A model generated the notes under the pieces. That model was not told the origin of the DNA, searched no databases, and saw nothing but the letters and a program-made list of their open reading frames with translations. DNA of 64,000 nucleotides from Coccinella septempunctata (lineage: Eukaryota; Arthropoda; Insecta; Coleoptera; Coccinellidae): positions 24,718,501 to 24,782,500 of the forward strand of contig NC_058196.1 in assembly GCF_907165205.1 (NCBI RefSeq), written 5' to 3'. A program made the translations under genes and the position numbers. Below, one piece after another: positions 24,941 to 36,049 of this stretch (positions within the stretch are counted from its first letter, which is position 1; each line of letters opens with the position of its first letter).

Positions 24941-25563
24941 AAGGGTGAGTCCTTGACTCCTACAAATATTTCAACAGTAGATTTTTGAGGTTAAAAGGAA
25001 CACTTTTTTTTCATACCATAGCCATTTCATAATGAGCTATGCCACCCCTGGAGAAACAAAATACCCCTCAGAATAACTAGCTAAGTCTGTGACACTACAC
25101 ATCTGTGGTTCTTTTAAACAGAGTTGTATTCAGCCAAAGTTCCCAATTTTCCGAATATCACAGATATTTTTTAGTTTTGAACATCAAATTATTCGAAAAT
25201 TATACGAGAAAATGTGAATAACACTTTTATTTTACAAAAGTTCAAATATTCATTAGATAGCGTCCAACTTAGTCTCAAGAGTTGGGTTCTTTGAATATTT
25301 GGTTTTTTTATGGTATGTAATGGTTATAATGAGAAAACTGGAAGACGTGGGTGATATCTCGTATTCGAAAAGGATTCATCAAATGAAGAAAAAACTATAT
25401 TCCCAAATTCATTTCATTCGATGAAAGCGTTTGTGAGATAGAACTAAAAATAACATTTTTTATGGTTTTTCAACAGCCTGCATCTTTAAAAACGAGCCGT
25501 TTCGTTATGAATGGTATAGGAAAAAAGTGTTCCTTTTGACCACAAGAATGTACTGCTAAAATA

Positions 25564-26747
25564 TACTAACTGACAAAGAAACTGCAACACCCAGAACGAG
25601 CTGTTTAAACTTTAAATTCATTTTGGTAAAACATAGATAGCATAGCAAGGAGTAAATGATTAAAATTTGAAGAAAAAAATGAAGGGTTTACAAATTTTGT
25701 TATTAAATTTGTTAATAATGTGTTTGTCCACCGCTGTTATGTATACACTCCTCAACACGTCTTGGCATTGATGCAAGAAGATGGTCTATTTCTTCTTGGG
25801 GGATACTAACCCAAGCTACCTGTACTTCATGTCTCAGAGCCGCCAAAGTCCGTGGGGGCTGGGGTAAATTTCCAAGCCTTCTACCCATGATGTCCCAAAC
25901 ATGCTCTATGGGCGAAAGATCGGGGGATCTGGGCGTCCATGGCAAAAGATTCACATGGGTCGCTTCAAAAAAGTTCAAACTAACTCTGGCAACATGAGGT
26001 CGGGCAATATCTTGCTGAAATATTGGATTCCCAAGCCGGTTAAGGTAAGGAAGAACATATGGCTCCACTATTCGTTGAAGGTAACGCAGCGCTGTCATGT
26101 TACCTCGAATAAACACTAAAGGTGACCTACTTCTATGTGCAATAGCACCCCATACCATAACGCCTACTGTCCGATGACACTCAGCATCAAAATGAGGTTC
26201 ACGTCTTTCTCCTCGACGTTGTCTTACCCTTCTTCAGCCATCATGTGCGCCCAAGGAAAATCGAGATTCATCAGAGAAGACGACCTGTGCCATTGCACAT
26301 TCCAATGTTGTCGTTCTCTGCACTACTGTAATCGTTGCCGTCTATACTCAACCGTAAGAGGTAACACAAGATGAGGTCGATAATGCTGCAGTCCAAAAGA
26401 CCTTATACGGCGGTAAACCGTTTGAACAGTTACAGTATGGCCTTGTTCTCCTAACCACTCATCAGCCAAAGATCGACCTCTTGCAAATTCTCTTAGCTGG
26501 GGCATTTTAACAATAACTAAACATCGAGCTGAACATCGACGTTGGATCTCCTCGAACAGCTGGTTTGTAGTAAAATTCAAAAATTTGCAAGAACCGACTA
26601 CAATATTCAAGTAACAAAAAATGTTCACATAAAAAAACCTTCACGATTTTTTCTCCAAATTTTAATCATTTACTCCTTGCTATACTATATATGTTTTACC
26701 AAAAAAAAAAACTAAATTAAAACAGCTCCTTTCTTTGTCAGTTAGAT
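25564..26747 (-). mobile_element. Tc1-like DNA transposon, inactivated
   Basis: Terminal inverted repeats of about 110 bp begin CTAACTGACAAAGAAA on both ends and run inward through TTGGTAAAACATA and AGCAAGGAGTAAATGATTAA. The dinucleotide TA is duplicated at 25562-25563 and 26748-26749, the Tc1/mariner hallmark. The enclosed transposase reads on the minus strand and is broken (see next entry). At 1.18 kb it is short of the typical 1.5-1.7 kb, which fits an internal deletion removing the N-terminal DNA-binding domain. Confidence 0.9.
25712..26628 (-). pseudogene. Tc1-like (DD34E) transposase pseudogene
   Basis: The N-terminal part retains a helix-turn-helix with VTVQTVYRRIRSFGL (near 26400). 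The catalytic region shows VVFSDESRF (first Asp), FQQDIARPHVAR (second Asp) and SPDLSPIEHVWD (Glu). The second Asp and the Glu are separated by 34 residues, so this is DD34E. Disruptions seen are a TAG after the RRQRLQ stretch, a one-base frame change near the VVFSDES block, a TGA shortly after SLGAHDG, and absence of the first helix-turn-helix. The C-terminal 148 codons (25712-26158) remain open. No active enzyme is expected. Confidence 0.88.
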
Positions 26748-26799
26748 TATTTGTACAAGTCAAAGACTCGACCTGTATGGTATTGATATGAAGTTACCT

Positions 26800-27260
26800 T
26801 CATTCTTCTTTTCTACTTCCGGTGATAATCCGGAAGGATCAACAGATCCATCAACGAGATCTCTTGCGTCTACGGTTACGCACATGGCATCTGGTCCAAG
26901 CGACTACTTTACCGCATTTCCTTTTTTCGCGCTCGGTCAACTTCTCGCCTCGTCCCTGTTACCCAAACACCCACATCTCAACCTATAGAGCCATCGCAGT
27001 TGCGAGATCCGCATTTTATTCATCATCATTTCATTCGACCGAAACTTGCCATCGCCGCGGCAACGTAAGCCCCGAGCAGCCATCATCGAACCAGAAGCAT
27101 TTCAGTGGGTCAACGGCTGGTTTGTCTCGAAAAGAATCACGATTTCTAAAACGCCAGCGAGCCGAACGTGTGTGTTTTGCGAAACGCGTTCGTTATATTC
27201 GATCACGGGTTGATTTAGCAACGGTCGATAGATTTTGTGTGGCATCCAACTATAGCGGAA
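26800..27260 (+). promoter_or_regulatory. CpG-richer block, candidate promoter or leader exon
   Basis: Compared with the AT-rich flanks this block is rich in CG dinucleotides and uses mixed-base sequence such as CATCGCCGCGGCAAC. A good splice donor (AAC|GTAAGC) occurs at about 27064. The only other block of this character in the window is the promoter and first exon of the cotransporter at 58.2-58.8 kb. It could be the promoter and 5' leader of the phosphatase gene, whose first coding exon at 39328 begins with a splice acceptor and so needs an upstream exon. The 182-codon frame here has no domain. This is inference. Confidence 0.25.
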
Positions 27261-27624
27261 GGACCATGCATTGGAATGCCTATAGTCAATGGAAACAAAT
27301 GCGAAGGATACTTGTGCCAGGCAATAATAATGCATGCAGAATAACCCTTCAGAAGCTAAATTGCTACTGAAATTGGATAAGAAGATGTAGATTGGTACTT
27401 CATTCACCTCATGAGGAAAGCATAACTGGTTCTTATACACCATTTTTCTTCATTCCTACCTTCAATGGTAGAAATGGTAGAAAAAATCATTCTATCACCC
27501 TCAAAAAGACTGGTACCAAAACCTCACTCTTTGTAGCTAAGAGGTGCTTGATAATCTACCTCATATATTGAGCAAAGCTTCGTCACATCATTGAGACGAC
27601 TAAGGCAATTAGAGGCTTGGAACT

Positions 27625-28205
27625 AACTCAGGGAGGAGGACATATTTTGAGCAAAATTGTAAGCCGAAATATCCTCAAACCTAGAGGTGTAGGGGCTATC
27701 ACCCCTAAATTCTTCATAGGAAATAGAGGGTGAGCTAAATTTCAATTCGAAGACAATATGTCTTCCAGTTGAGGTATGAGGGTTATAGCCCTTACACCTA
27801 GGTTTGAGGAGATTTCGGATTACAATTCTGCTCAAAATATGTCCCCCTCCCAATAAAAATTTACCAGTTCCTGAATTTTCTCTGAAAACATACCTGTCGA
27901 GACAAAATTGGCCTGGCAAGTTTTCAAATTGTCAGCTCCTGTAACTACTTCGAGGACTCAATAAAAATTTGCAAACCATAGTATTCATGTAGATGGTCAA
28001 GTGATCTTTCAATTGAGGTATAGCTCACCCCCTATTCCCTATTGGAAATTTAGGGGTGATAGCTCCTACACCTAGGGTTGAGGAGATTTCGGCTCACAAT
28101 TCTGCTCAAAATATGTCCCCCTGTTCCGACATTTTCTCTGAAATCATCCATGTCGTGACATAATTGGACTGGCAAGTTTTCAAATTGTCACCCTGTATAT
28201 TTTCA
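27625..28205. repeat. Fold-back / duplicated repeat block
   Basis: The block at about 27632-27690 (ATTTTGAGCAAAATTGTAAG through CCTCAAACCTAGAGGTGTAG) is repeated inverted at about 27780-27845 and again, same sense as the second, at about 28045-28125. The following segment (TTTTCTCTGAAA through TTGGCCTGGCAAGTTTTCAA) occurs twice directly, at about 27875-27935 and 28128-28190. It ends with CACCCTGTATA, the TACAGGGTG-type end in inverse. A composite non-autonomous element with no coding capacity. Confidence 0.6.
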
Positions 28206-28209
28206 TCAG

Positions 28210-28280
28210 GAATAAGGTTCTTTTTTTCCTCAATAATCTATTGTTAAAATATTTGTACAAGTCAAAGACTCTCCCTTTAT
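28210..28280. mobile_element. GTGAGTC-family fragment, right end only (copy 5)
   Basis: Shows AATCTATTGTTAAAATATTT and GTACAAGTCAAAGACTCTCC, the right-end TIR of the family. No left end is nearby. Confidence 0.55.
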
Positions 28281-31200
28281 ATCCACACCAAATATCTGTT
28301 CGAATTAATTTTCCCTAATTCAAACCGCCCCTCATGGATATTTCCCCTGATGAACCGTCCCAATTCAGTCCAGCATCTAGATCTCTCTGTTGAGTTCTGA
28401 GCCCGTCTGAGCAACTTTATCTTTATGAAATCTTGTGAACGGGTCCACGTGCACCAATGCCCTCCTTCCTGGCTTACTCCTTCGAGCAGTTTTTAAATAA
28501 AACCAGTTTGGTTCTTCCGGTCGCTACATACCACTAAAATGACCGGCTTCTGCTTATCCTTTCGCTTATGCAATACCGGAGAGTATAATAATGAGTAACA
28601 CTCACGATCGAACTCCATGTCTAAAATTGCGGAGCAAAATGTTACTAGCTCGTAGTGGATAGTTGGGAAAATTGAAGGTTATGGTTGTGCCGATAACACG
28701 ATAAGGAAATTTGCTCAGGTAAATGAACCCTGGAATCTGGTTGAAGAGTTAGATCTGCCAGATATCGTTTTGTGTAAATACCCTTAGTGGGCAAGATCCA
28801 AGACCTCAAACAGAGCCATCTCACCTACTGAAATCCATTAGATACGGACAGTATGTTAAACCTCGGGAATATTCTTTTTATTTTTTCTTTCGTCGGAAGC
28901 AGATGCGCTATTGACGCAATAAAATAGTAAATAAAGGACTCTGGGAAACCCTGAACATACGAAATATACCTGCTGGAAGTTCTGCGGATTCTTATGCAGT
29001 GTGGAGAAATACCCAAGGGACTTCTTTACGGTGGCTGACTTTATAAAACCGTTAGATGAGGATGAGTTCATGGTTTTGCGATCACCATTGAACACCGGTT
29101 TCTGAAAGTTGCTCCATCAGATCGCAATATGGGGAATTAACGGAATTATCTATGTGTACATCGTATCGTATCTAGATGGCCTTCGGAATCTCAAAAATAA
29201 CCGACGTCGAATCGATATTTTAACAGTTCTCCCCGGCAAGCAGAGGAATTGCCGTTTTGCATGATAAATAACAGAAGTTTCGTACTAAAAGCATCTCAAG
29301 TGGGTGAAGGTAAACTCACCTACCTCACCTTCACACACCTGAAGATGCTATTGTGATAGCGAAACACGTGTCGTGGTTAAAAAACTCATATTTGTGAAAA
29401 TCATATAATCTTCTTTTGGTTTAATTATGGATTTTCATCAAGTATCGGCTACGTCAAATCAATATTACGAATACTCGTAAGTTTCCTGTCTTATCATTGT
29501 CAATTATGAAGTGCTCACGCCTCAATTGGCAAAATACAATAATGAGAATAAAATTCAGATGCATACCACCCGCTGATATGAATATCTACAAGTGTTACGA
29601 TATGAATTGAACTAGCCAATTTGCCATCATCAGGACAACTAAATGGAGAACGTTCCACCGAAGAAAACCAGATGTTGACCACGGTTTCGATCTCATTTAA
29701 CCTCGTCAGAGCAACACAACTTCTTCTGCGATAGAAAAACGTTTGGAATTGATGGACTCTTGTTGAATACTGGTAGACGCTACTGAGTATTGTCGAGAAG
29801 TACTAAAGCGATACCCTTATCGTAAATTATTTTCAACGTTATACTGCAATTGTGAGATTATAAATTTTATACTCGTCTGTATGGTATAATCAGAGAAACA
29901 ATTTTTTTATTAATTCCAATCATTTTCTTGAAGAAGAATATTTTTCGGAATTAAAGATTAGGAACATATTCATTCATTGAATTTTTTGAAATGTGCCTGG
30001 CTGGTCGCCATATACACATGGAACGAGCTGCGTTGCAAACTCCGTCACAATATCTGATTATCATAACAATCACCAAACATTTTCGAAATATTTTCTTCAC
30101 AAACGTCGACAACAGAAAATATTCAAAGACACTTTCAACTCAGGGAGCTCCAAAATGTGACGTGAGGAAAAGTAATCATCTCACCCTAACGACCATTTCG
30201 GAAATATTTCCACTGAATTTGGATGTTACAGTTTGATATAGAACATATTCTTTTTATCACATTTTATGATTATTTACCCCTTATCATGAAATATTCTTTT
30301 ATATGTTTGAGAACAAAACAAACAGTAGGGAAAATTCAGCGTATATTATCATTGTAAACGAAATTATTATACAACAATTAACGAACAGGCTATCTGAAAA
30401 TAAAACAAGAATCTGAATAATAAATAATTGAACTCAACAAGAAATAACATTTCAACAAACTAATCTGAAAACTTAATGCTGACTTAATAATATATGTACA
30501 TATATAATTATTTAGTATATGCCTTTTCTTCGCCAATGACCTAAGTCTCCCAAGTCCTCAGAAGCCTGCATTATTTCAATCAGAAGTTTTTTCTACTCCT
30601 TACTGATACTGGCCCCTCTTTGATCTCTTTTATTTCCGTTTCTATCCATCTTTCTTCGCTGTCTTATGTATTATGAACAAGTAGTAATAAAAATATATCA
30701 AAACACTTTGAACACAATATTGAAGTATTGAAGTTTTCATTCATTGAGTTCAATGTCAAAATAATATAACCTCAGAACTACATACCACAGAATATGTTAC
30801 ATATTACCAACATAATTTACATCTTTTTCATTGGTGTATTCGTTAAAGGACAAGACACTATCATCGACAAACCTCACTCTGTCAATCCTATGGGAAAAAC
30901 TATTCCATCGAATTCGAAGAATAGGTATCACGTCAAATTATGATTTCCTATGGGAACTGAAAGCATGGGATCATGTTCCTATAGGATCTAATTCCTACAC
31001 ATTCGAGAATCGAGACCCTGGTAGTTTAATTTTGCTGGTATTTTCAATATCTATCAGTTAGTTTTAATAATTATAATAATATTAAAACTCTTGATTACTT
31101 TCAGCACAGAAAGATTTACCAAATTTAGAGTTAGAGACGCCCAATGTAGACTTTCTCAGTCCCAAATTCTGATGACATCAAATTTGTTGTGGAGTTTTCT

Positions 31201-33590
31201 AGCATCGATTCATTGTCATTCATATTTTATTCAATATTTTTAAGACGAGAAAAATATCTATCATGTATTTTCTCTTCATATATTGTCAAAGAATTGTCGT
31301 GTTCATGAGAAATTATTCATCTTGTCACTGCTGAAGTGGTTCATAAGAAACAGAAATTTTCACGAGGTTGATACTCGCAGAGGGAGGATATCAGGATAAG
31401 GCATTCAAACACGACAGACTGCGTGTTTGGAATAAATGAATAAGAAATACATATCACGGATGAAAATAAACCTAAGCCGACATAAAAGGTCAAGAAACCC
31501 CTTCAACGACAATAAACTTGACAAACCCAGAATTACCTACCAAACGTATGCATGTACACATTGTGAAAGGATGATAAATGTGAATTGTAAATTATTAAAA
31601 CACAGTTTATAGGATGAGAATCTTTCGCATATATAGGAAGTAAGGTACGAGTTATGTATTTATAAAAAAAAATTCATATAAATAAAGAAGGCTCCTCGTA
31701 TCAGAAGAAAATATCTGCAATTTTCAACAAGGCTGGACTGGATGATTATTTAAACATTCTCCATATACAACCGACCCTTCACCTGTTCAACATTTTCGTG
31801 AATCATATGGGGAATGACATTTACTGTTGCACAACGTCTACACCTCTTCTCTTTACAAACTTGAGTCATAAACTGACCCTGAACCTGCTTAACCATGACT
31901 TAGTTTGGACACTCGGGTTGTTTCGATAGATCAGCACTGTTATTTTACTGCCGAAGAAAGCTGAAAATTTAATTTTGGTCACGTGATATCGGTCGCGTAT
32001 CCAAGTAGCAATATTAAATGAATCTAAGGCGAAATTTATGACCTTGACATTTGATGATGATGTTGAATAATTCAAATACACTGTTTACTAAATATGACTC
32101 TGTTGACAATATTGCGATTGTGTTTGTAATATGCGTTTCTACCATTTATTGCTCGAAATATCCTGCTCCTACCACGGTTAGTAAAGTAAAAAGTTAGACC
32201 AATAAAAGAGAATGTAAAGCGTTGATTTTTAGTCTCAATAATAAGCTTCCTGGTAGTGAAATAAGCTCCATTTTACATAATAGGTTCATTATGGAATTAC
32301 TTCTTATTGAACCTCTACAGATCTTAACCGTTTCTCAACTACTACTAGTACTACTACGCCAATTAGTATAAACAGAATCTTATAGAAACACCACGTATCC
32401 GTGTTGAAAAATAGCAGTCGCTGATGAATTGCTAACATTCTCCAGACTAGGATTGAAACGGAACAAGGCTTTGCATTTTAATATGCCACAATTTCGCCTT
32501 CATGCTTGAAGTGTTATTTATTATTTATATGCGATTCATTGGTATAACCGTATATGTGTCTTACAACCTCACAATCATTTCAGTTTTCTCCTTCGTTGAC
32601 TTCTTCAACCTCGAAGTTGATTTTATTTTATTTTCGAATAAAGGCTGATGTTAAACATAGTTTCTGGTTTTAAAATTGGAGAATTTTTTGGATAAATTCA
32701 TGTTTGAATTATCAGACTAAAGAAAAAACTTCATAAATACAGGGTTGAATCGAAAAATATAACAAAGAGACTGATTACAACAATAACAACTAAATTGAAC
32801 TACAAGAAGTGTAGAAAATTTCTTCCTCTAACAATGATACAACTTCTATTTAGTAATAGATAGTAGTTTTTTTCTATCTAAACGTCTAGTGACTAAAAAA
32901 TCATGAATTTTTTTCTCGACATGACTAGTGTCAATTACACACACTTCTCTAATTTTCATCGAATTAGACATCAAATTATAGCGAAACTTCAATTACTAAT
33001 ATTCCATGTCTGTATCCAGAGATTAAAGCAAAAAAAGTTGTACATGATGTAGCTATGATTATCTGTTTGGTTTCACTTTCTACAGAAAATTATGATGACT
33101 GAAATGAGGAGGCGGATTGCATCTAATAGCAAAACTATTAGTTCTGTTCACTGAGAAAATGGCTTACAGTGAAAGCGTTCGAATTTTCTTCTACGAATTT
33201 TCTGCCAATTACAATCAATTTAAACGTTGTATTCAAGTTATATTAAAACCGGGATGATCAAGAATCTAGACTTATACTGTAAATATTCCATTTACTGGAT
33301 CACTGGAATGACACACTGTAAGTTATGGCGAATAAAATACCTAGAACCTAGGCGAGGCACGTAAATGGAGCTAAAGGTCAGCCCCCATTCCCTGGACCTG
33401 TAATTGCCATTATCGCTTTTATTCAATTGAACTCGAATGTATTAAGCGGTGAACTGCCGTGAGAGGTACGATTTACTTCGAATTGTTTCTCTGCTCTGGG
33501 ATCAATTGCCCACATACGGAGAATGAAAATTTCTTAGGATCGTCCTTTCTTGTTGAGCTTCGAAAAATTCTCAAAAAGATGGGTCTTGTC
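28281..33590. other. Mostly unique non-coding sequence
   Basis: No reading frame over 81 codons and no domain. A hammerhead-like repeat lies at 29333-29378 (listed separately). The rest shows neither exon-like composition nor clear repeats that I could match within the window. Confidence 0.4.
29333..29378 (+). other. Hammerhead-ribozyme-like motif, best-preserved copy
   Basis: In order: CAC (stem I strand), CTGAAGA (core), a single T, stem II GCTAT / ATAGC with TGTG loop, GAAA, the palindrome ACACGTGT usable as a minimal stem III, then C as the cleavage-site base (GTC), then GTG, which can pair with the first CAC. This is the order of a type I hammerhead with very short stem III, as known from Penelope-like elements and satellite DNAs. 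The extra T before stem II departs from the consensus, so activity is uncertain. Confidence 0.35.
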
Positions 33591-33594
33591 AAAA

Positions 33595-33745
33595 AACTGT
33601 CAAGACCGAACGGTTACACAGAGCTCAATGAAATCTAAGGATTTGTTACTAGAAGAGTTGCTCTTTTGTAATATGTGTCACATTTAGATTTAGGATGATT
33701 CTTCGACAATTTTCCAAAAAGATGGGGTCAGTTAGAAACGGTTGA
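33595..33745 (+). repeat. Interspersed repeat, GACCGAACGG family, copy 2
   Basis: Contains GTCAAGACCGAACGGTTACA, then ACTAGAAGAGTTGCTCTTTT, then GTCACATTTAGATTTAGGAT, then TTTTCCAAAAAGATGGGGTC. The flanking CTCAAAAAGATGGGTCTTGT before the unit repeats its end, suggesting a tandem arrangement with a unit of about 150 bp. Confidence 0.6.
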
Positions 33746-33921
33746 TGAAATAATACTTTTCTGTACATTCCTCGAAGAATATTTAGGATGCTTAAGACTG
33801 TCTTGAATTTCAGTCATTTGGGTTCCAAAGATTTCTGTCTTATCCGTAAAGAACAAAGGAAAATTAAACAATTTATAATCTCTGCACGAAAGCACATGTA
33901 TCACGTATGGCCATGCTTCTA

Positions 33922-34435
33922 CAGTCCCTGGCCAGTTTATTAGACGCACTGAGAATTTTTTTTATATTTACTGGTATTGCCCGAGGAAAAAGCAGAATAT
34001 TTGAATTTCATTTCCACAGAATGTCAGTTTTATCTACGACTCTCATTAAATTGTTCTATTTGGCATTTATTTTTGATGTTGTAGTATTAATACTTAAGTA
34101 TGAATCAGTACTATGTCTTCCAGTGGATGTCTTGCATTCTGCAGGTTCGGACGTTATTTCGATAATCCACATAGGAAATCATTATCTTCGAATGCAGCAA
34201 ACCGAACAATTCTGCTTTGATAGTATGAAGCTCTCATAGCTACACAGGGTGGCTCAGCAAAATATTAGAATTTCATCTTTAATCATCAATAAATCAATAT
34301 TTTTTATCCAATATGATATATTATATGTAAAAACCATTTACAGATGAAGTATATGTAACATATACATTCAATTTAATAATTCAATATTGAGATTTTGCAT
34401 CGAATCAATGCGTCTAATAATATGGCCAGGGACTG
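33922..34435. mobile_element. Non-autonomous Tc1-like element
   Basis: The left end CAGTCCCTGGCCAGTTTATT is mirrored by the right end AATAATATGGCCAGGGACTG, and inverted similarity extends through AGACGCA. TA lies on both sides (33920-33921, 34436-34437). At about 514 bp it encodes no transposase: the 110-codon plus-strand frame inside lacks any DDE motif and is hydrophobic noise. A further transposon-like end, ACAGGGTGGCTCAGC, lies inside at about 34245. Confidence 0.75.
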
Positions 34436-35646
34436 TATAGTAATCTTCCATCGAAATTCGTGCTCAATGTTATCTTCAATGTCCATCAAACGATCCTACG
34501 AATTTGCATGAGGCAACAATCAAATCTACTATTTAAAAAAAAATGTTTTTCATGGAATATCGGATAGCGACGACAAAAGATGAATATAGAATATTGGTTT
34601 ATCAAAAAATATGAAGATACTCGTGAAGACATTAAGCACTAACACAGGAGTCTTGGAAATCATTATTTGGTGTTACGACCTTCTCACAAGAGTCACAAGT
34701 TTTGACTTCACAACTACTAGTCGTCATTGGCTTCGTATTTTTTCGAATATTGAGAAGAAGTTTTAGAGTAGAGTGTATATAAGCACGGAAATATTGCTCG
34801 TTTTGCCTAGGACTGGAAGCAAATATCGTGTTTTAACTTTTGATTTACTCACCCTAGTACAGAAAGCAGATATTCACAGTGGGACGTTGTCAATTTGAAA
34901 GTTGATGACATAATTAACCACGAAATGAAAGAACTATAGGAGTGTTCGTTCACATTGTTGAAAATATGTATTTACTTTTCTCGGAATCTGTCATTCGAAT
35001 GACGTTTCGTGATGTGAATGGGTAGCTTAGATAATCCGTATTTACTATCACATTATTATGCAAATTTTCGTTAGATTTCACTCATTTCGGTATTCTACGA
35101 GGAGACTGTCACAAATTCCCGTTCTGATCTGACTACCAGGTTAATATTTCCTAAGTAGTAGTTAAAACATTGCCTTGTTGCAAATTTATTGACTTATTCC
35201 TTTCTTCATTGTGATTACTATGAGCATTAGCTGAAGAAGAGTAGCTACTATCTCATCGGTAACAAATAATAGAACAAGAATTTAAGAAGAGGAATTCAAT
35301 TGAACTCCATTCTCTCCTAATGAACATAAACGAGTGTGCGAATGTAGGTTAGGCGTCAATTATGAAACAAGTTATTACAAAAATGTGGTTTACGTCGGGA
35401 AAATAATTAAATAAATAATTCAGTTTCGGAGATATTTATAAAAATAATCTTAATTGATATTATACTATAATTCAACAAACCTAACAATACTCAAAAACTA
35501 AAGAAAATTGCTGAATAAATGAGTATATAGTCCATTCAAGAATTATTGACATCTTAGTAAACCTTGAAAGTCCAGACGCAGCTTAATATATGATCATCAA
35601 AACTCTTCAATGATTCATGTAGTTTCAATCACAGAAATAAAATATA

Positions 35647-36037
35647 CAGGGTGTTGATAAATAGAAAGCGAGATTATTTGATGGGTAATTCCTTGTCAAA
35701 CAATAATGGTGGTCTTCCATAGAAATTAAATTTTTTGAGCAGCTCCTGTTTTGTTACAGCTCTCTGAAGATGGCACCTGAAAAGCAATTTTCAATTTTTT
35801 TTAGAAACCAGAAAACCTGTAGAAAAAAATTAAGCAACCATTCAATTGGGCAATAAAAAATTTTGGTGGTATTTCCTATAGTTGCAAAGGGTAGAAAAAG
35901 TCACCCATAAACTTTGTTACGCAAAAAACTTTTTTCGTTATTCATAGTATATACCTAATTGAAAAATTTATTTTTGATAGCTTGATTCATTTTAAACAAA
36001 TGCTGACATCTTTCGTAAACTATTCGTTTACACCTTG
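35647..36037. mobile_element. Small TA-flanked element with CAGGGTGTTGATAAA ends
   Basis: The left end CAGGGTGTTGATAAATAG and right end TTCGTTTACACCTTG are imperfect inverted repeats flanked by TA. The interior block CTGAAAAGCAATTTTCAA resembles the sequence at about 52715, just before the transposase relic at 52870. Both may therefore derive from one IS630/Tc1-type family. Non-coding. Confidence 0.5.
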
Positions 36038-36049
36038 TATAGTTCATGT

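Larger units (their letters stand above)
24941..26777. mobile_element. Long-TIR element (GTGAGTC family), copy 4, split by a Tc1-like insertion
   Basis: The left end is AAGGGTGAGTCCTTGACTCC. The right end is TTTGTACAAGTCAAAGACTC followed by GACCTGTA. The element is interrupted near its right TIR by the 1.18-kb Tc1-like transposon at 25564-26747. Removing that insertion restores the family sequence CTAAAATATTTGTAC. Internal blocks (GCTATGCCACCCCTGGAG; TTTTCAACAGCCTGC) are shared with copies 2, 3 and 6. The nesting gives a relative age: the miniature element came first. Confidence 0.75.

Noticed and set aside
26822..27370. 182-codon plus-strand frame in the CpG-rich block
   Set aside because: No domain and a basic, low-information composition; the block is more plausible as promoter or leader sequence.
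33907..34239. 110-codon hydrophobic frame
   Set aside because: Lies within a TA-flanked non-autonomous transposon and has no transposase or membrane-protein signature.
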